This document shows, piece by piece, positions 1 to 10,743 of a stretch of DNA of 64,000 bases; the first letter of the stretch is position 1, and every line of letters begins with the position of its first letter. Source of the DNA: Salinimicrobium sediminis (lineage in GTDB: Bacteria > Bacteroidota > Bacteroidia > Flavobacteriales > Flavobacteriaceae). Location of the stretch: assembly GCF_900215295.1 (NCBI RefSeq), contig NZ_OCMF01000003.1, forward strand, positions 124,001-188,000, in the 5' to 3' direction. The notes under the pieces were generated by a model, which was given only the letters and a program-made list of their open reading frames with translations, was not told where the DNA came from and did no database searches. Both the position numbers and the translations under genes were made by a program.

Positions 1-2277
1 GTGCAGGAAGTTTATGGACAGGGATTTTCAGGGGAATATGAGGCCGATTCTTTCTGGCCAAACTGGGGACCTTCCATGGAGGAGATCAACCAAATAGATC
101 CTGATGTTCGGTTTTATGATATTTGGAGAGATGCTTTTAGAACCGGAGTCCAATTTGATAATACGCTCAGTATTTCAGGAGGTGGTGAAAATGCAACCTT
201 TTATGGTTCCCTGGGAAATCTTGACCATAAGGGAATAATGCCTTTCAGTGATTGGGGGAGAACTTCTGCCAAACTAAGTGGGGAAGTAAAAATGAGTGAT
301 AAATTTAGATTTTCAGGAAATATAAATTACACTATTTCAGGAGGAAATAGGGTGCCACATGACAGATTTATGGAACGGATGATGTATTGGGCACCCAATC
401 ATGACGTCACAGATTATATCAATCCCGATGGCACTATGAAAACCTATGGGAATACAAATCCCTTATATGATGCCCGCTTCAGTACTTTTGAAGATGAGGT
501 TAACCGAACTATTGGTAGTTTGAACTTTGTTTACAGTCCGGTAGAATGGTTAGATGTCAATTACATAATCGGAACCGACTACTATAGTGACAGTCGAACA
601 GAAATAACTCCGGGTCCCCTGGGTATTGCGGGAGAAATTCCATTAAGTAGTACAGGTTTTATCACTGAAACCCGTATTACCAGCCGGGATATAAATTCCA
701 ACCTTTTCCTCACCTTCAATAATACGTGGAGTGAAAAAATCTCAACAACTTTAAGGGTGGGTAATGATATCTTTGAAAGGGACTATGAGCGCATTGACGC
801 TACAGGAGAAAACTTTGTGATTCCGCGTTTTTATGACCTTAGCTACACAAGCCAGATATCAAATTCCCAGCATAAAAGAAAGAAAAGATTGGTGGGGTTA
901 TACGGAGACCTGTTAGTTGATTATGATGATATGCTTTTCCTGAATATCACAGCAAGAAATGACTGGACTTCAACCTTACCAATAGGTAATAATTCTTTCT
1001 TCTACCCTTCGGTTAACCTGAGTTATGTCTTTACTGAAAATATTGAGGTGCCAGATTTCTTAAGCTTTGGGAAATTACGTGCTTCCTGGGCAGAGGTTGG
1101 AAAAGATACAGATCCTTACCAGATAGGACAAACCTATACTTCCCCATCAGTCTATCCACTAAACGGCCAGGTTGGTTTCACCAGGTTCAGCAGATTTGGA
1201 GATCCGGAATTGAAACCTGAAAGAACAACTTCCATAGAATTTGGAACAGACCTACGGTTTTTAGAAAACAGGTTAGGATTAGATTTCACCTGGTACAAGT
1301 CTAATAGTAAGGACCAAATAATACCTGTACCGGTATCTGAGGCGGCAGGTTTTTCAACTTTTGTAACCAATGCCGGAGAAATTGAAAACAAGGGTGTGGA
1401 ATTCGTTTTAAGGGGCTCTCCCATCATGACCGAAGATTTTAGCTGGGAAGTTTCTTTCAATGCCTCCTATAATAAAAACAAGGTAGTTAATATCCGCGAG
1501 GGAATTGATGAAATTGTTGTAGGCAGCCAGTTTGGATATGCAGGAAGTACGGTTACAATGAAATTAATAGAAGGTGAAGCCTATGGGAATATCTTTGGTA
1601 GCAGCTATGCACGATATGGCGCCGATCCTAACAGTATTTTCCTGAACGAAGATCTGCCGATTATTATTGGAGCCAATGGTTTTCCGGTAAGAAACGGTTC
1701 TCAACTGGTTCTAGGAAACACCACTCCAAAATGGTTTGGGGGTCTGAGGAATGAATTTAACTATAAAGGTTTCGATCTTTCCTTTTTGGTCGACTTTAGG
1801 ACCGGGCTTGAGCAGTACAGCCAGTATGATAATTTTATGGCGGCATTTGGAATAGCCGAGTACACTTTAGCACGGAATGACACCCGTGTTTTTGAAGGGG
1901 TTCTTGAAGATGGATCTCCAAATGCCCAGGCGGTATGGCTTGGCCAGGGGGTAGGTCCTGATGGCAGGGATTATGGGGCCGGTTTTTACCGAAATACCTA
2001 TAGAACTGTGAGTGAGAATTTTGTTCATGATGCTTCATTTATTAAACTGAGAAATATTTCTCTGGGTTATAATTTCCAGAGTAATATCCTGGAAGCGCTA
2101 CCATTTGAATCGGCCAGAATTTCTGTTGCAGCAAATAATATCATCCTTTACACTCCCTGGGACGGTTTCGATCCGGAATCTTTCAGTGCAGGTGCCGGAG
2201 GAAACGCTGTAGGATTTACAGGTCTCGGATATCCCGGGGTTCAAAGTTATTTTGTTACTCTTAACCTGAGTCTTTAA
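1..2277 (+). CDS. SusC/RagA-type TonB-dependent receptor, 3' part
   Basis: This is the C-terminal 758 residues of a SusC-like outer membrane receptor. The frame is open at base 1, so the signal peptide, the carboxypeptidase-like domain and most of the plug lie upstream of the window. What is visible is the barrel: alternating amphipathic beta strands rich in Tyr, Phe, Asn and Gly, and an end of the form SYFVTLNLSL with aromatic and hydrophobic residues at the C-terminus, typical of outer membrane proteins. SusC proteins take up oligosaccharides or peptides through the outer membrane with energy from TonB-ExbBD, capped by a SusD lipoprotein. A SusD-like gene follows after 19 bp, so the two form one operon. 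The substrate cannot be read from this part; no glycoside hydrolase gene is adjacent on this side. Confidence 0.93.
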   Translation: MQEVYGQGFSGEYEADSFWPNWGPSMEEINQIDPDVRFYDIWRDAFRTGVQFDNTLSISGGGENATFYGSLGNLDHKGIMPFSDWGRTSAKLSGEVKMSDKFRFSGNINYTISGGNRVPHDRFMERMMYWAPNHDVTDYINPDGTMKTYGNTNPLYDARFSTFEDEVNRTIGSLNFVYSPVEWLDVNYIIGTDYYSDSRTEITPGPLGIAGEIPLSSTGFITETRITSRDINSNLFLTFNNTWSEKISTTLRVGNDIFERDYERIDATGENFVIPRFYDLSYTSQISNSQHKRKKRLVGLYGDLLVDYDDMLFLNITARNDWTSTLPIGNNSFFYPSVNLSYVFTENIEVPDFLSFGKLRASWAEVGKDTDPYQIGQTYTSPSVYPLNGQVGFTRFSRFGDPELKPERTTSIEFGTDLRFLENRLGLDFTWYKSNSKDQIIPVPVSEAAGFSTFVTNAGEIENKGVEFVLRGSPIMTEDFSWEVSFNASYNKNKVVNIREGIDEIVVGSQFGYAGSTVTMKLIEGEAYGNIFGSSYARYGADPNSIFLNEDLPIIIGANGFPVRNGSQLVLGNTTPKWFGGLRNEFNYKGFDLSFLVDFRTGLEQYSQYDNFMAAFGIAEYTLARNDTRVFEGVLEDGSPNAQAVWLGQGVGPDGRDYGAGFYRNTYRTVSENFVHDASFIKLRNISLGYNFQSNILEALPFESARISVAANNIILYTPWDGFDPESFSAGAGGNAVGFTGLGYPGVQSYFVTLNLSL

Positions 2278-2296
2278 TCGTAAAAAAATATTAGAT

Positions 2297-3709
2297 ATGA
2301 AATTTTTAATAAAACCACAGAATTATCTCCTGATAACCTTAATGGTTCTGGTTGTTTCCTGTGATGATTATTTGGATATTAATGAAGATCCAAATAATCC
2401 TACTGAAGCACCTATTGCTGGTCTCATGGCAAATTCTACTTATGAAACCGCCCAGAATACCTTCCGGATGGGAGATATTTCAACAAATTATGTGCAACAC
2501 CTGGCATCACCAAACCCCGCCAGTTCATCAGACATTATGGATAGAGTGAACTATAGTGGTACCTGGTCCAGTATGTATAATGTAATGACAGATCTCAGTG
2601 ATATGATTGCCCAGGCAGAAGTTATTGGTGCTAATCATTATCAGGGTGCTGGTCAAATTTTAATGGCTTTAAATCTGGGAATGACCGTAGACGCGTGGGG
2701 AAACGTGCCTTACAGTGAAGCCCTTGATTTTCAAACTATTACTCCTGCTTATGATGATGCGGAAGTTCTTTATGGCGAGATCATCAATCTCTTAAACCAG
2801 GGAGTCAGTAATCTTTCCCAGGAAACTGATGTTCCAATAGGAGCAGATGATTTTATATACAATGGGGATGTTGATAAATGGATAAAATTTGGAAACATGC
2901 TCCAAGCGCGTTATCTGAATCATTTAAGTGAAACAGCAGCATATGATCCTGCGGCAGTATTGGCCGCGTTAGAAGATGGATTTGAAAGTAATGATGATGA
3001 CGCGCAGGTGATTTATTTTGAAGAGTCCTTTAATCCGTGGGCAGAGGTTGCTATTGATAATGCCGGACTTCTTTTGGGCGGATGGATCTCTGAACAATTT
3101 ATTGAAGCCATGGATGGAACAACCTATGGAGTAGTGGATCCTCGTTTACCATTATTAGTGAGTGCAACAGAAGATGGGGAATACATAGGAGTTGAGAACG
3201 GTGCCGGTAGGGGAGATGCTCCTGCAGAAGGAGCAAGGTCGACCCTGGAAACGGGAGATTTTTATTCTTCGGAAACATCGCCAATTCTAATAGCTACTTA
3301 TTTCGAGCAAAAATTTATTGAAGCAGAAGCGGCTTTTGAAATTGACCGTGAACGGTCCTATGAGGCTTATTTGGAGGGAATCCGGGCTCATATGAGAAAG
3401 GTAGGAGTCTCCAGTGCAGAAATAGAAGAGTATATTAACCATCCATCCGTAAGTGTGGGAGCAGATAATCTTACTATTGCAGATATTTTTGAAGAAAAAT
3501 GGAAAGCTATGTTCTTACACCCGGAAGCTTGGGTAGATGCACGAAGGTTTGATTATCAATACGAAGATTTTACGTTGCCTCAAAATGTGAATCCAGAACT
3601 ACAGGGGGAATTCATCCGAAGATTAGCTTATCCTGATTCAGAAATAAGCAGAAACGGTAGAAACGTTCCTGACGTCACGTTGACAGATCCAATTTTTTGG
3701 GACGAATAA
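2297..3709 (+). CDS. SusD/RagB-family nutrient-binding outer membrane lipoprotein
   Basis: The product has 470 residues. The N-terminus is a lipoprotein signal (hydrophobic stretch ending VVSC, lipid-anchored Cys at about residue 22) followed by DDYLDINEDPNNPTEAP, the usual opening of the SusD-like family (probably the SusD_2 branch). The rest is mainly helical, with TPR-like segments early and a variable substrate-binding part later. SusD proteins sit on the cell surface as the lid of the SusC channel and bind the ligand. The gene directly follows the SusC gene and ends just before a strong terminator, so the pair closes its transcript here. Ligand unknown. Confidence 0.95.
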   Translation: MKFLIKPQNYLLITLMVLVVSCDDYLDINEDPNNPTEAPIAGLMANSTYETAQNTFRMGDISTNYVQHLASPNPASSSDIMDRVNYSGTWSSMYNVMTDLSDMIAQAEVIGANHYQGAGQILMALNLGMTVDAWGNVPYSEALDFQTITPAYDDAEVLYGEIINLLNQGVSNLSQETDVPIGADDFIYNGDVDKWIKFGNMLQARYLNHLSETAAYDPAAVLAALEDGFESNDDDAQVIYFEESFNPWAEVAIDNAGLLLGGWISEQFIEAMDGTTYGVVDPRLPLLVSATEDGEYIGVENGAGRGDAPAEGARSTLETGDFYSSETSPILIATYFEQKFIEAEAAFEIDRERSYEAYLEGIRAHMRKVGVSSAEIEEYINHPSVSVGADNLTIADIFEEKWKAMFLHPEAWVDARRFDYQYEDFTLPQNVNPELQGEFIRRLAYPDSEISRNGRNVPDVTLTDPIFWDE

Positions 3710-3732
3710 AAATCTCATTCTCATAATTCTGA

Positions 3733-3760
3733 AAAACTCCCGATATTGTCGGGAGTTTTT
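3733..3760 (+). terminator. Rho-independent terminator after the SusC/SusD operon
   Basis: A hairpin with arms AACTCCCGA and TCGGGAGTT and a 4-5 base loop is followed by a T-run. It begins 23 bp after the SusD stop and ends just before the next gene. The A-run on its left side means it could work in both directions, but both neighbours are on the plus strand. Confidence 0.85.
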
Positions 3761-3771
3761 ATTTTTATACT

Positions 3772-5859
3772 ATGAGATATCTGTTGTTTCTTCTTGCTTC
3801 TTTGATTTTGATCTCCTGTGGTTCCAGCAGGAAGAATCCCCCATCCAGAATTATTGACAGGCCCATTGTTTTTGATGAGGAAAGGGAGCAGCTCTCGCTT
3901 GATTATATGAAAGAGCGGTATGGGTTGGAACAGGAGCAGCCTGTTATCGAACCTAAGATGGTAGTACTTCACTGGACGGCCATACCCACTCTTGAAAGAT
4001 CTTTTGAAGCCTTTAAAAATCCAACGCTTCCTGGAGCCAGGACAGAAATAGCAGGAGCAGGTAATCTTAATGTCTCTACTCAGTTTCTTGTGGACAGAGA
4101 CGGTACAATTTACCGGCTAATGCCCGAAACCACCATGGGACGGCATGTGATAGGTCTCAATCATGCCGCTATTGGGGTGGAAAACGTAGGAGGAACACCT
4201 GAAACACCACTAACCGAAGCTCAGGTGGAAGCAAATATATGGCTGGTAAGATATCTGAAGTCCAAATATGATATTCAATATGTAATTGGCCATCACGAAT
4301 ACACCAATTTTGAAGATCACGAACTGTGGCTTGAAAAAGATGAGTCATACCGGACTCAGAAATCAGATCCCGGTGAGGAATTTATGGCAAAGGTTAGAGC
4401 TGCTACTGCCGACCTTCAATTTAAACCACTTCCTGAGCCCGTAAGGAATGAAACTTTTCCTTTGATCCGGGATATTGTTGAAGATTATGAGAAATATAAA
4501 GAAAATACCCTTGAAGAAAGACGAATAAAACATGAAGATATCTTGCCATTAATTGCCAAATGGAAGGATCATGAATTATTTGAGGTCAATAAGGTAGGGA
4601 CTTCAATTGAAGGAAGAAGCCTTAACCTGATTAGTGTAGGTTCTGGGGACACTGATGTTCTGCTTTGGTCTCAGATGCACGGTGATGAATCTACAGCTAC
4701 AATGGCTGTTTTTGATATTCTGAATTTTCTTGCAGACGATTCCTTTCAGCAGGAAAAACAGGAATTATTGCAGAATGTAAGGCTTCATTTCCTTCCAATG
4801 CTTAATCCTGACGGTGCTGAGGAGTTTCAGCGAAGAAATGCCCTGGGGATAGATGTGAATCGCGATGCACTGCGCCTTCAGTCCCCTGAAGCACAGTCCT
4901 TAAAAAGAATAAGAGACAGCCTCGATGCCGACTTTGGATTCAATCTTCACGATCAAAGCAGGTACTACAATGCAGAAGGAACAGAAAAGCCTGCTACGAT
5001 CTCCTTTTTGGCACCTGCGTATGATTACGAAAAATCTGTAAATGACGTTCGGGGAAATGCCATGAAACTTATTGTCCAGATGAACGAGCTGCTTCAGGAG
5101 TATGCTTCGGGCAATGTTGGAAGATACAACGATGATTTCGAGCCTCGTGCTTTTGGAGATAATATTCAGAAATGGGGAACCAGCACTATTTTAATTGAAT
5201 CCGGTGGTTTTCCGGATGATCGGGAAAAACAGGAGATCAGGAAATTAAACTTTTTGGCTATCCTGGCTGCAATCTTTTCCATTTCTGAAGAAGATTATAA
5301 GCGGGCAGCTATTGCTGACTACTCTAAAATTCCTGAAAATGACAGCAAGTTGTATGATCTTAAATTAACGGGTCTTCAATATGAACTTTTAGGAGATCAA
5401 TATATCCTGGACCTGGGGATCAACCACTCCGAAATTCCTTCGAAAGGAGAACAAAAATTCTATTTCCGAAGCAATATTGCAGATCAGGGTGATCTCTCTA
5501 CCAACTATGGATATCAAGCCATAGATGTGTCAGGTTTTTCTTTAAAACCCGGAAAAATTTATCCTCAAACGCTTCCCAATCTAAAAGCTGCGGAAAAACT
5601 GGATTTTTCTGATCTTTTGTCTGAAGGAATAGCATATGTGAAGGTGAAAGATCTGCCTAAAGGCCAAAATTACACCAACTATCCAATAATTATCGTTGGG
5701 GAAAGATTTAGAGCTCCTGAAAAAATAGAGGTGGGAATGAATCCTACTTTTTTTCTTCAGAAAACGGGGGAATCGGGTTATGCAGTTATCAATGGTTTTG
5801 TTATATCTCTGGACGGTAGTGCCCCTAAAATTGAAAACGGTCTAATTATCAGAAATTAA
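3772..5859 (+). CDS. Lipoprotein fusing N-acetylmuramoyl-L-alanine amidase (Amidase_2) and M14 carboxypeptidase
   Basis: The protein has 695 residues. A lipoprotein signal ends LILISC (Cys16). Residues about 60-210 form an Amidase_2 (AmpD/PGRP-like) domain: His67 in VVLHWT, Glu137 in GVENVGG, His174 in GHHEY, Lys197 and Asp199 in KSDPG match the zinc ligands and catalytic residues of AmpD, with an insertion between His174 and Asp199. Residues about 230-500 form an M14 zinc carboxypeptidase: His303 and Glu306 in MHGDE, Arg364 in VNRDA, His393 in NLHDQ and the catalytic Glu476 in IESGG. A beta-rich tail of about 200 residues follows. Both catalytic sets look complete, so one lipoprotein could cut the glycan-peptide bond and trim the released peptide. 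Substrate preference is inference. It is transcribed separately from the SusC/D pair. Confidence 0.85.
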   Translation: MRYLLFLLASLILISCGSSRKNPPSRIIDRPIVFDEEREQLSLDYMKERYGLEQEQPVIEPKMVVLHWTAIPTLERSFEAFKNPTLPGARTEIAGAGNLNVSTQFLVDRDGTIYRLMPETTMGRHVIGLNHAAIGVENVGGTPETPLTEAQVEANIWLVRYLKSKYDIQYVIGHHEYTNFEDHELWLEKDESYRTQKSDPGEEFMAKVRAATADLQFKPLPEPVRNETFPLIRDIVEDYEKYKENTLEERRIKHEDILPLIAKWKDHELFEVNKVGTSIEGRSLNLISVGSGDTDVLLWSQMHGDESTATMAVFDILNFLADDSFQQEKQELLQNVRLHFLPMLNPDGAEEFQRRNALGIDVNRDALRLQSPEAQSLKRIRDSLDADFGFNLHDQSRYYNAEGTEKPATISFLAPAYDYEKSVNDVRGNAMKLIVQMNELLQEYASGNVGRYNDDFEPRAFGDNIQKWGTSTILIESGGFPDDREKQEIRKLNFLAILAAIFSISEEDYKRAAIADYSKIPENDSKLYDLKLTGLQYELLGDQYILDLGINHSEIPSKGEQKFYFRSNIADQGDLSTNYGYQAIDVSGFSLKPGKIYPQTLPNLKAAEKLDFSDLLSEGIAYVKVKDLPKGQNYTNYPIIIVGERFRAPEKIEVGMNPTFFLQKTGESGYAVINGFVISLDGSAPKIENGLIIRN

Positions 5860-5940
5860 TTTAGAGGAGGTGAGGATTTCTGTCTTCACTTTTCAAAAAA
5901 TCTGATCTTAAACCGGGGGTGTTTGAACACCGATTTTAAT

Positions 5941-5948
5941 TATCTTTG
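5941..5948 (+). promoter_or_regulatory. Bacteroidota -7 promoter element of queE
   Basis: TATCTTTG fits the TAnnTTTG -7 consensus exactly. It lies only 6 bp before the preferred ATG of queE at 5955, so a transcript starting at the usual distance would begin at or next to the start codon. The alternative TTG start at 5946 lies inside this element, which argues against that start. Confidence 0.7.
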
Positions 5949-5954
5949 CCGGTT

Positions 5955-6587
5955 ATGAATGAACAGGAAGTAAATGCATTAGTGGAAAGGGGAGAGATGC
6001 TGCCGCTAATGGAAGATTTTTACACAATACAGGGCGAAGGTTTTCACAAAGGAACTGCTGCCTATTTTATAAGGATCGGTGGTTGTGATGTTGGTTGTCA
6101 CTGGTGTGATGTTAAGGAGAGCTGGAATGCTAAATTACATCCCCCAACAGGTGTGGACCAGATAGTAGAAAAGGCTTTAAAAAGTAGTAAAACTATAGTG
6201 GTTACGGGAGGGGAACCACTCACCTGGAACATGGAGCCTCTTACATCCCGCTTAAAAGCCCGGGGAGCAAAAATACATATTGAGACTTCGGGGGCTTATC
6301 CAATGACCGGCACATGGGATTGGATCTGTCTGTCTCCTAAAAAGATCAAATTACCTACCCCGGAGATCTATGAAGTAGCAGATGAGCTCAAGGTGATCGT
6401 TTTTAATAAACATGACTTCCAATTTGCAGAAGAACAGGCGGCAAAAGTCAACAGGAATTGTATTCTTTACCTGCAGCCGGAGTGGAGCAACAGGGAAAAA
6501 ATGATGCCGTTGATCGTAGATTACGTGATGCAAAATCCACAGTGGAAAGTCTCCCTGCAAACCCATAAATACCTAAATATCCCATAA
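5955..6587 (+). CDS. queE: 7-carboxy-7-deazaguanine synthase QueE
   Basis: A radical SAM enzyme of 210 residues that converts 6-carboxytetrahydropterin to 7-carboxy-7-deazaguanine in queuosine/preQ0 synthesis. The cluster motif CDVGCHWC (CX3CX2C) binds the 4Fe-4S cluster; before it come YTIQGEG and RIGGCD, and TGGEPL follows, all typical of QueE. Length is normal for the short QueE type. I place the start at ATG 5955, giving MNEQEVNALVERGEMLPLM as in flavobacterial homologues. A TTG start at 5946 would add three residues but overlaps the -7 promoter element. No other queuosine gene is adjacent; it appears monocistronic, closed by a bidirectional terminator. Confidence 0.93.
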   Translation: MNEQEVNALVERGEMLPLMEDFYTIQGEGFHKGTAAYFIRIGGCDVGCHWCDVKESWNAKLHPPTGVDQIVEKALKSSKTIVVTGGEPLTWNMEPLTSRLKARGAKIHIETSGAYPMTGTWDWICLSPKKIKLPTPEIYEVADELKVIVFNKHDFQFAEEQAAKVNRNCILYLQPEWSNREKMMPLIVDYVMQNPQWKVSLQTHKYLNIP

Positions 6588-6616
6588 AAAAAAGCCCTTT
6601 TCAAAAGGGCTTTTTT
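6588..6616. terminator. Bidirectional terminator between queE and the DUF2911 gene
   Basis: AAAAAAGCCCTTTT-CA-AAAGGGCTTTTTT is a near-perfect stem with A-run and T-run on its two sides. It lies directly after the queE stop and just downstream of the convergent DUF2911 gene, so it can end both transcripts. Confidence 0.85.
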
Positions 6617-6638
6617 CGTAGGTGTTATAATAAGATTG

Positions 6639-7217
6639 CTACTTCACATTTTTGAATGGCACTACTACATAACGGTCATCCCATCCAATGTACAGATTGG
6701 CGCCGTTTTCTGTTGGAGAAAAGCTCATAGAAAGTGCATCAATAGGAGTTTTAGATGTTCTAACAGGAACGGTAATTCTTGCTACATCCTTTTCTACATG
6801 ATAGTCATAAGCCCCCCAAATGTTAGTACTGTTGTTAAGGATGATCGTCCATTCCTTTTCTCTCGGAATAGTGAATAATGTATAAGTTCCTTTTTTAATA
6901 GTCTTATCTCCTACCATGAGATCATTGTAAAGAGTGATCTCTGTAGCTTCATTGGCACCTGTTCTCCAAACTTCACCATAAGGAACAAGTTTTCCAAAAA
7001 TTTCCCTATCTCTGGTTTGAGGACGACTATAAAGTACCCGGGCAAGGGGTTCGTTGTTTTCTCCTCTAAAGAGGATGACATCCATAGGGCTCACATCCAG
7101 TTTCGAAAAATTGGGTCCATCACTATCCTTAGTAGTTTCAGGCGTTTCCTGAGCATTCAGCTGAGGTGTGAATAAAGTACCTGCAAAAACGGCACAGATT
7201 ATAAAAAATTTTTTCAT
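6639..7217 (-). CDS. Secreted DUF2911 domain protein
   Basis: The protein has 192 residues with a Sec signal peptide (MKKFFIICAVFAGTLF, probable cleavage after LNAQ). The rest fits the DUF2911 family of Bacteroidota: a DVILFRGENNEPLARVLYSRP segment, GKLVPYGEVWRTGANEAT, then KGTYTLFTIP and the trailing beta-rich region. The family's function is unknown; it probably folds as a beta-sandwich and acts in the periplasm or outside the cell. It stands alone, convergent with queE. A TATATTTA sequence on the minus strand about 20 bp upstream resembles a -7 element with one mismatch. Confidence 0.8.
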   Translation of the reverse strand: MKKFFIICAVFAGTLFTPQLNAQETPETTKDSDGPNFSKLDVSPMDVILFRGENNEPLARVLYSRPQTRDREIFGKLVPYGEVWRTGANEATEITLYNDLMVGDKTIKKGTYTLFTIPREKEWTIILNNSTNIWGAYDYHVEKDVARITVPVRTSKTPIDALSMSFSPTENGANLYIGWDDRYVVVPFKNVK

Positions 7218-7504
7218 TTCAATGGTTTTAGATTATAGCCCTAAATATACTTTAAGCAATTTGTAATTTAGTTAAGGTTATCTTTAATTCTCGTTAAAAT
7301 GATGAATACTTAACCGTCGGTTTTAAACCGGATAATTTTGAGTTTTTCACAAGGAAATATTCACCCTCAAAAATGTCAATAACTACTTCCGGTTTTCTAT
7401 AAGATCTGTTCCGAAAAAAACGATTTAACTATTGACCTTTCAGAAGATTATCTTGAGCTGTAGAGATTTTTTCAGGTAAAAATTTTAAATAGTGCAAGCT
7501 GGGG

Positions 7505-7585
7505 TTTTTCCACAGATTTTGTTGATAACTTCGATGGTGGGTGTGGGTTTGGAATGGTATAAAAGGATGGAATATCGTATATTTG
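7505..7585 (+). promoter_or_regulatory. gyrB upstream region: DnaA-box-like pair and -7 promoter element
   Basis: The 406 bp gap before gyrB has no credible gene. TTTTCCACA (7506-7514) matches TTWTNCACA, and TGTTGATAA (7520-7528) is, on the other strand, TTATCAACA, one base from the DnaA consensus. TATATTTG at 7578-7585 is a perfect TAnnTTTG -7 element 38 bp before the gyrB ATG; no -33 element at the right distance is clear. DnaA binding is inference from these two sites only. Confidence 0.5.
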
Positions 7586-7605
7586 TGTGTTATAGAAATT
7601 GATAA

Positions 7606-9564
<1,959 letters not shown>

Positions 9565-9585
9565 CACCTTACATAATTAATTATA

Positions 9586-9613
9586 AAGACCCTGCTTTTT
9601 AGCAGGGTCTTTT
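9586..9613 (+). terminator. Rho-independent terminator after gyrB
   Basis: Arms AAGACCCTGCT and AGCAGGGTCTT enclose a TTTT loop and are followed by T residues, 22 bp after the gyrB stop. Confidence 0.85.
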
Positions 9614-9682
9614 GTTTGTAGGAAGTCTCTGAAGAACCTATACTTTTTTTGCTATTTTTACCACACTAATAAATCTGATCTT

Positions 9683-10660
9683 GTGAAAAAAATTCTTCTC
9701 CTATTAACTGTTTATCTATTATCTGTACCTGCTTTTGCACAGTCTGACGATGTAGGGAAATTTATTGATGATATTTTACTGATTGCCGGGAAATTTTCTG
9801 CTCCCGCCGCAGATGGCGCCGGAATTCAGGCTAGCGCCGGGTGGTTCAGTTCTGCATCGGCGCTTGAAAAATGGGATTTTAGATTTTCTCTTCACGGGAA
9901 TGCCCTTATGGTTCCCTCTAAAAAGAAATCTTTCACTTTAAATAATTCAGAACTTCAGCTTTTAGAAATACAAGGTGTAGAAAGTGCCAGTTTACCTACT
10001 GCTTTTGGCGGTGTAAGCAATGACGTTCTCGTGGGTAATATTAATTTTATGGGGCAGGACATCCCTGTTGATTTTGATGCTATTGATGGGATTGGGAGAG
10101 ATTATATTCCACATGCATTTGCGCAAGTGGCAGTAGGAGTGGGTGCAGGAACTGAAATCACTCTTCGGGCCATGCCCAAAGTGACCATTGATGATGTTAC
10201 GGCAAGTACCTATGGTCTTGGGGTAGTACACAATTTAAGTCAGTATTTCAATCCGTACAATTTTGAACGAAGTTTTCAGGTGGCTATTGGAGTTGCCTAC
10301 AGCAAACTGAATGTAGAATATGAATTTGAACCTCAGGGCGCACAAGGTATTGTGCTTCTTGATCAAATCAATGTAGATGCCGATCTTTTTATGGCAGAAT
10401 TAATAGCTTCCAAAAATTTTGGAATTTTCGAACCTTTTGGGGCTGTAGGTCTAATGAATTCAAGTTTTGACTACACCTTTGGAGGAACCGGAGACTATTT
10501 AAGTGAGGTAAATACCCAGGTAAATAAACTTGAAGATTCTAATTTTCAATTCAAAGGGGACCTTGGCTTCAACCTTCATTTTGACCGTTTCAGGTTAAGT
10601 GCGACGGGTACGGTGGGAGAATTTTTCAATGCCAATTTAGGCCTTCATGTAAGGATTTAA
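9683..10660 (+). CDS. Outer membrane-like secreted protein, DUF6588 family
   Basis: The protein has 325 residues and a GTG start, with a clear Sec signal peptide (MKKILLLLTVYLLSVPAFAQ). The mature part is rich in Gly and alternating hydrophobic residues, with long stretches that read as transmembrane beta strands (YIPHAFAQVAVGVGAGTEI; NFEPFGAVGLM-like; a C-terminal NLGLHVRI), consistent with a small outer membrane beta-barrel. It resembles the flavobacterial DUF6588 family, whose function is unknown. It lies between the gyrB terminator and mdh, probably as its own transcript. Confidence 0.65.
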   Translation: MKKILLLLTVYLLSVPAFAQSDDVGKFIDDILLIAGKFSAPAADGAGIQASAGWFSSASALEKWDFRFSLHGNALMVPSKKKSFTLNNSELQLLEIQGVESASLPTAFGGVSNDVLVGNINFMGQDIPVDFDAIDGIGRDYIPHAFAQVAVGVGAGTEITLRAMPKVTIDDVTASTYGLGVVHNLSQYFNPYNFERSFQVAIGVAYSKLNVEYEFEPQGAQGIVLLDQINVDADLFMAELIASKNFGIFEPFGAVGLMNSSFDYTFGGTGDYLSEVNTQVNKLEDSNFQFKGDLGFNLHFDRFRLSATGTVGEFFNANLGLHVRI

Positions 10661-10708
10661 AATCCTGCATTTAAGCTTCCGTTTAAAGAAAAACTGCAGT
10701 AGAATTCG

Positions 10709-10716
10709 TATTTTCG
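10709..10716 (+). promoter_or_regulatory. -7 promoter element of mdh
   Basis: TATTTTCG matches TAnnTTTG with one mismatch (C for T) and lies 27 bp before the mdh ATG. The -33 element is not clear. Confidence 0.45.
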
Positions 10717-10743
10717 CAAGACTATTAATCAAAATAATTCAAA

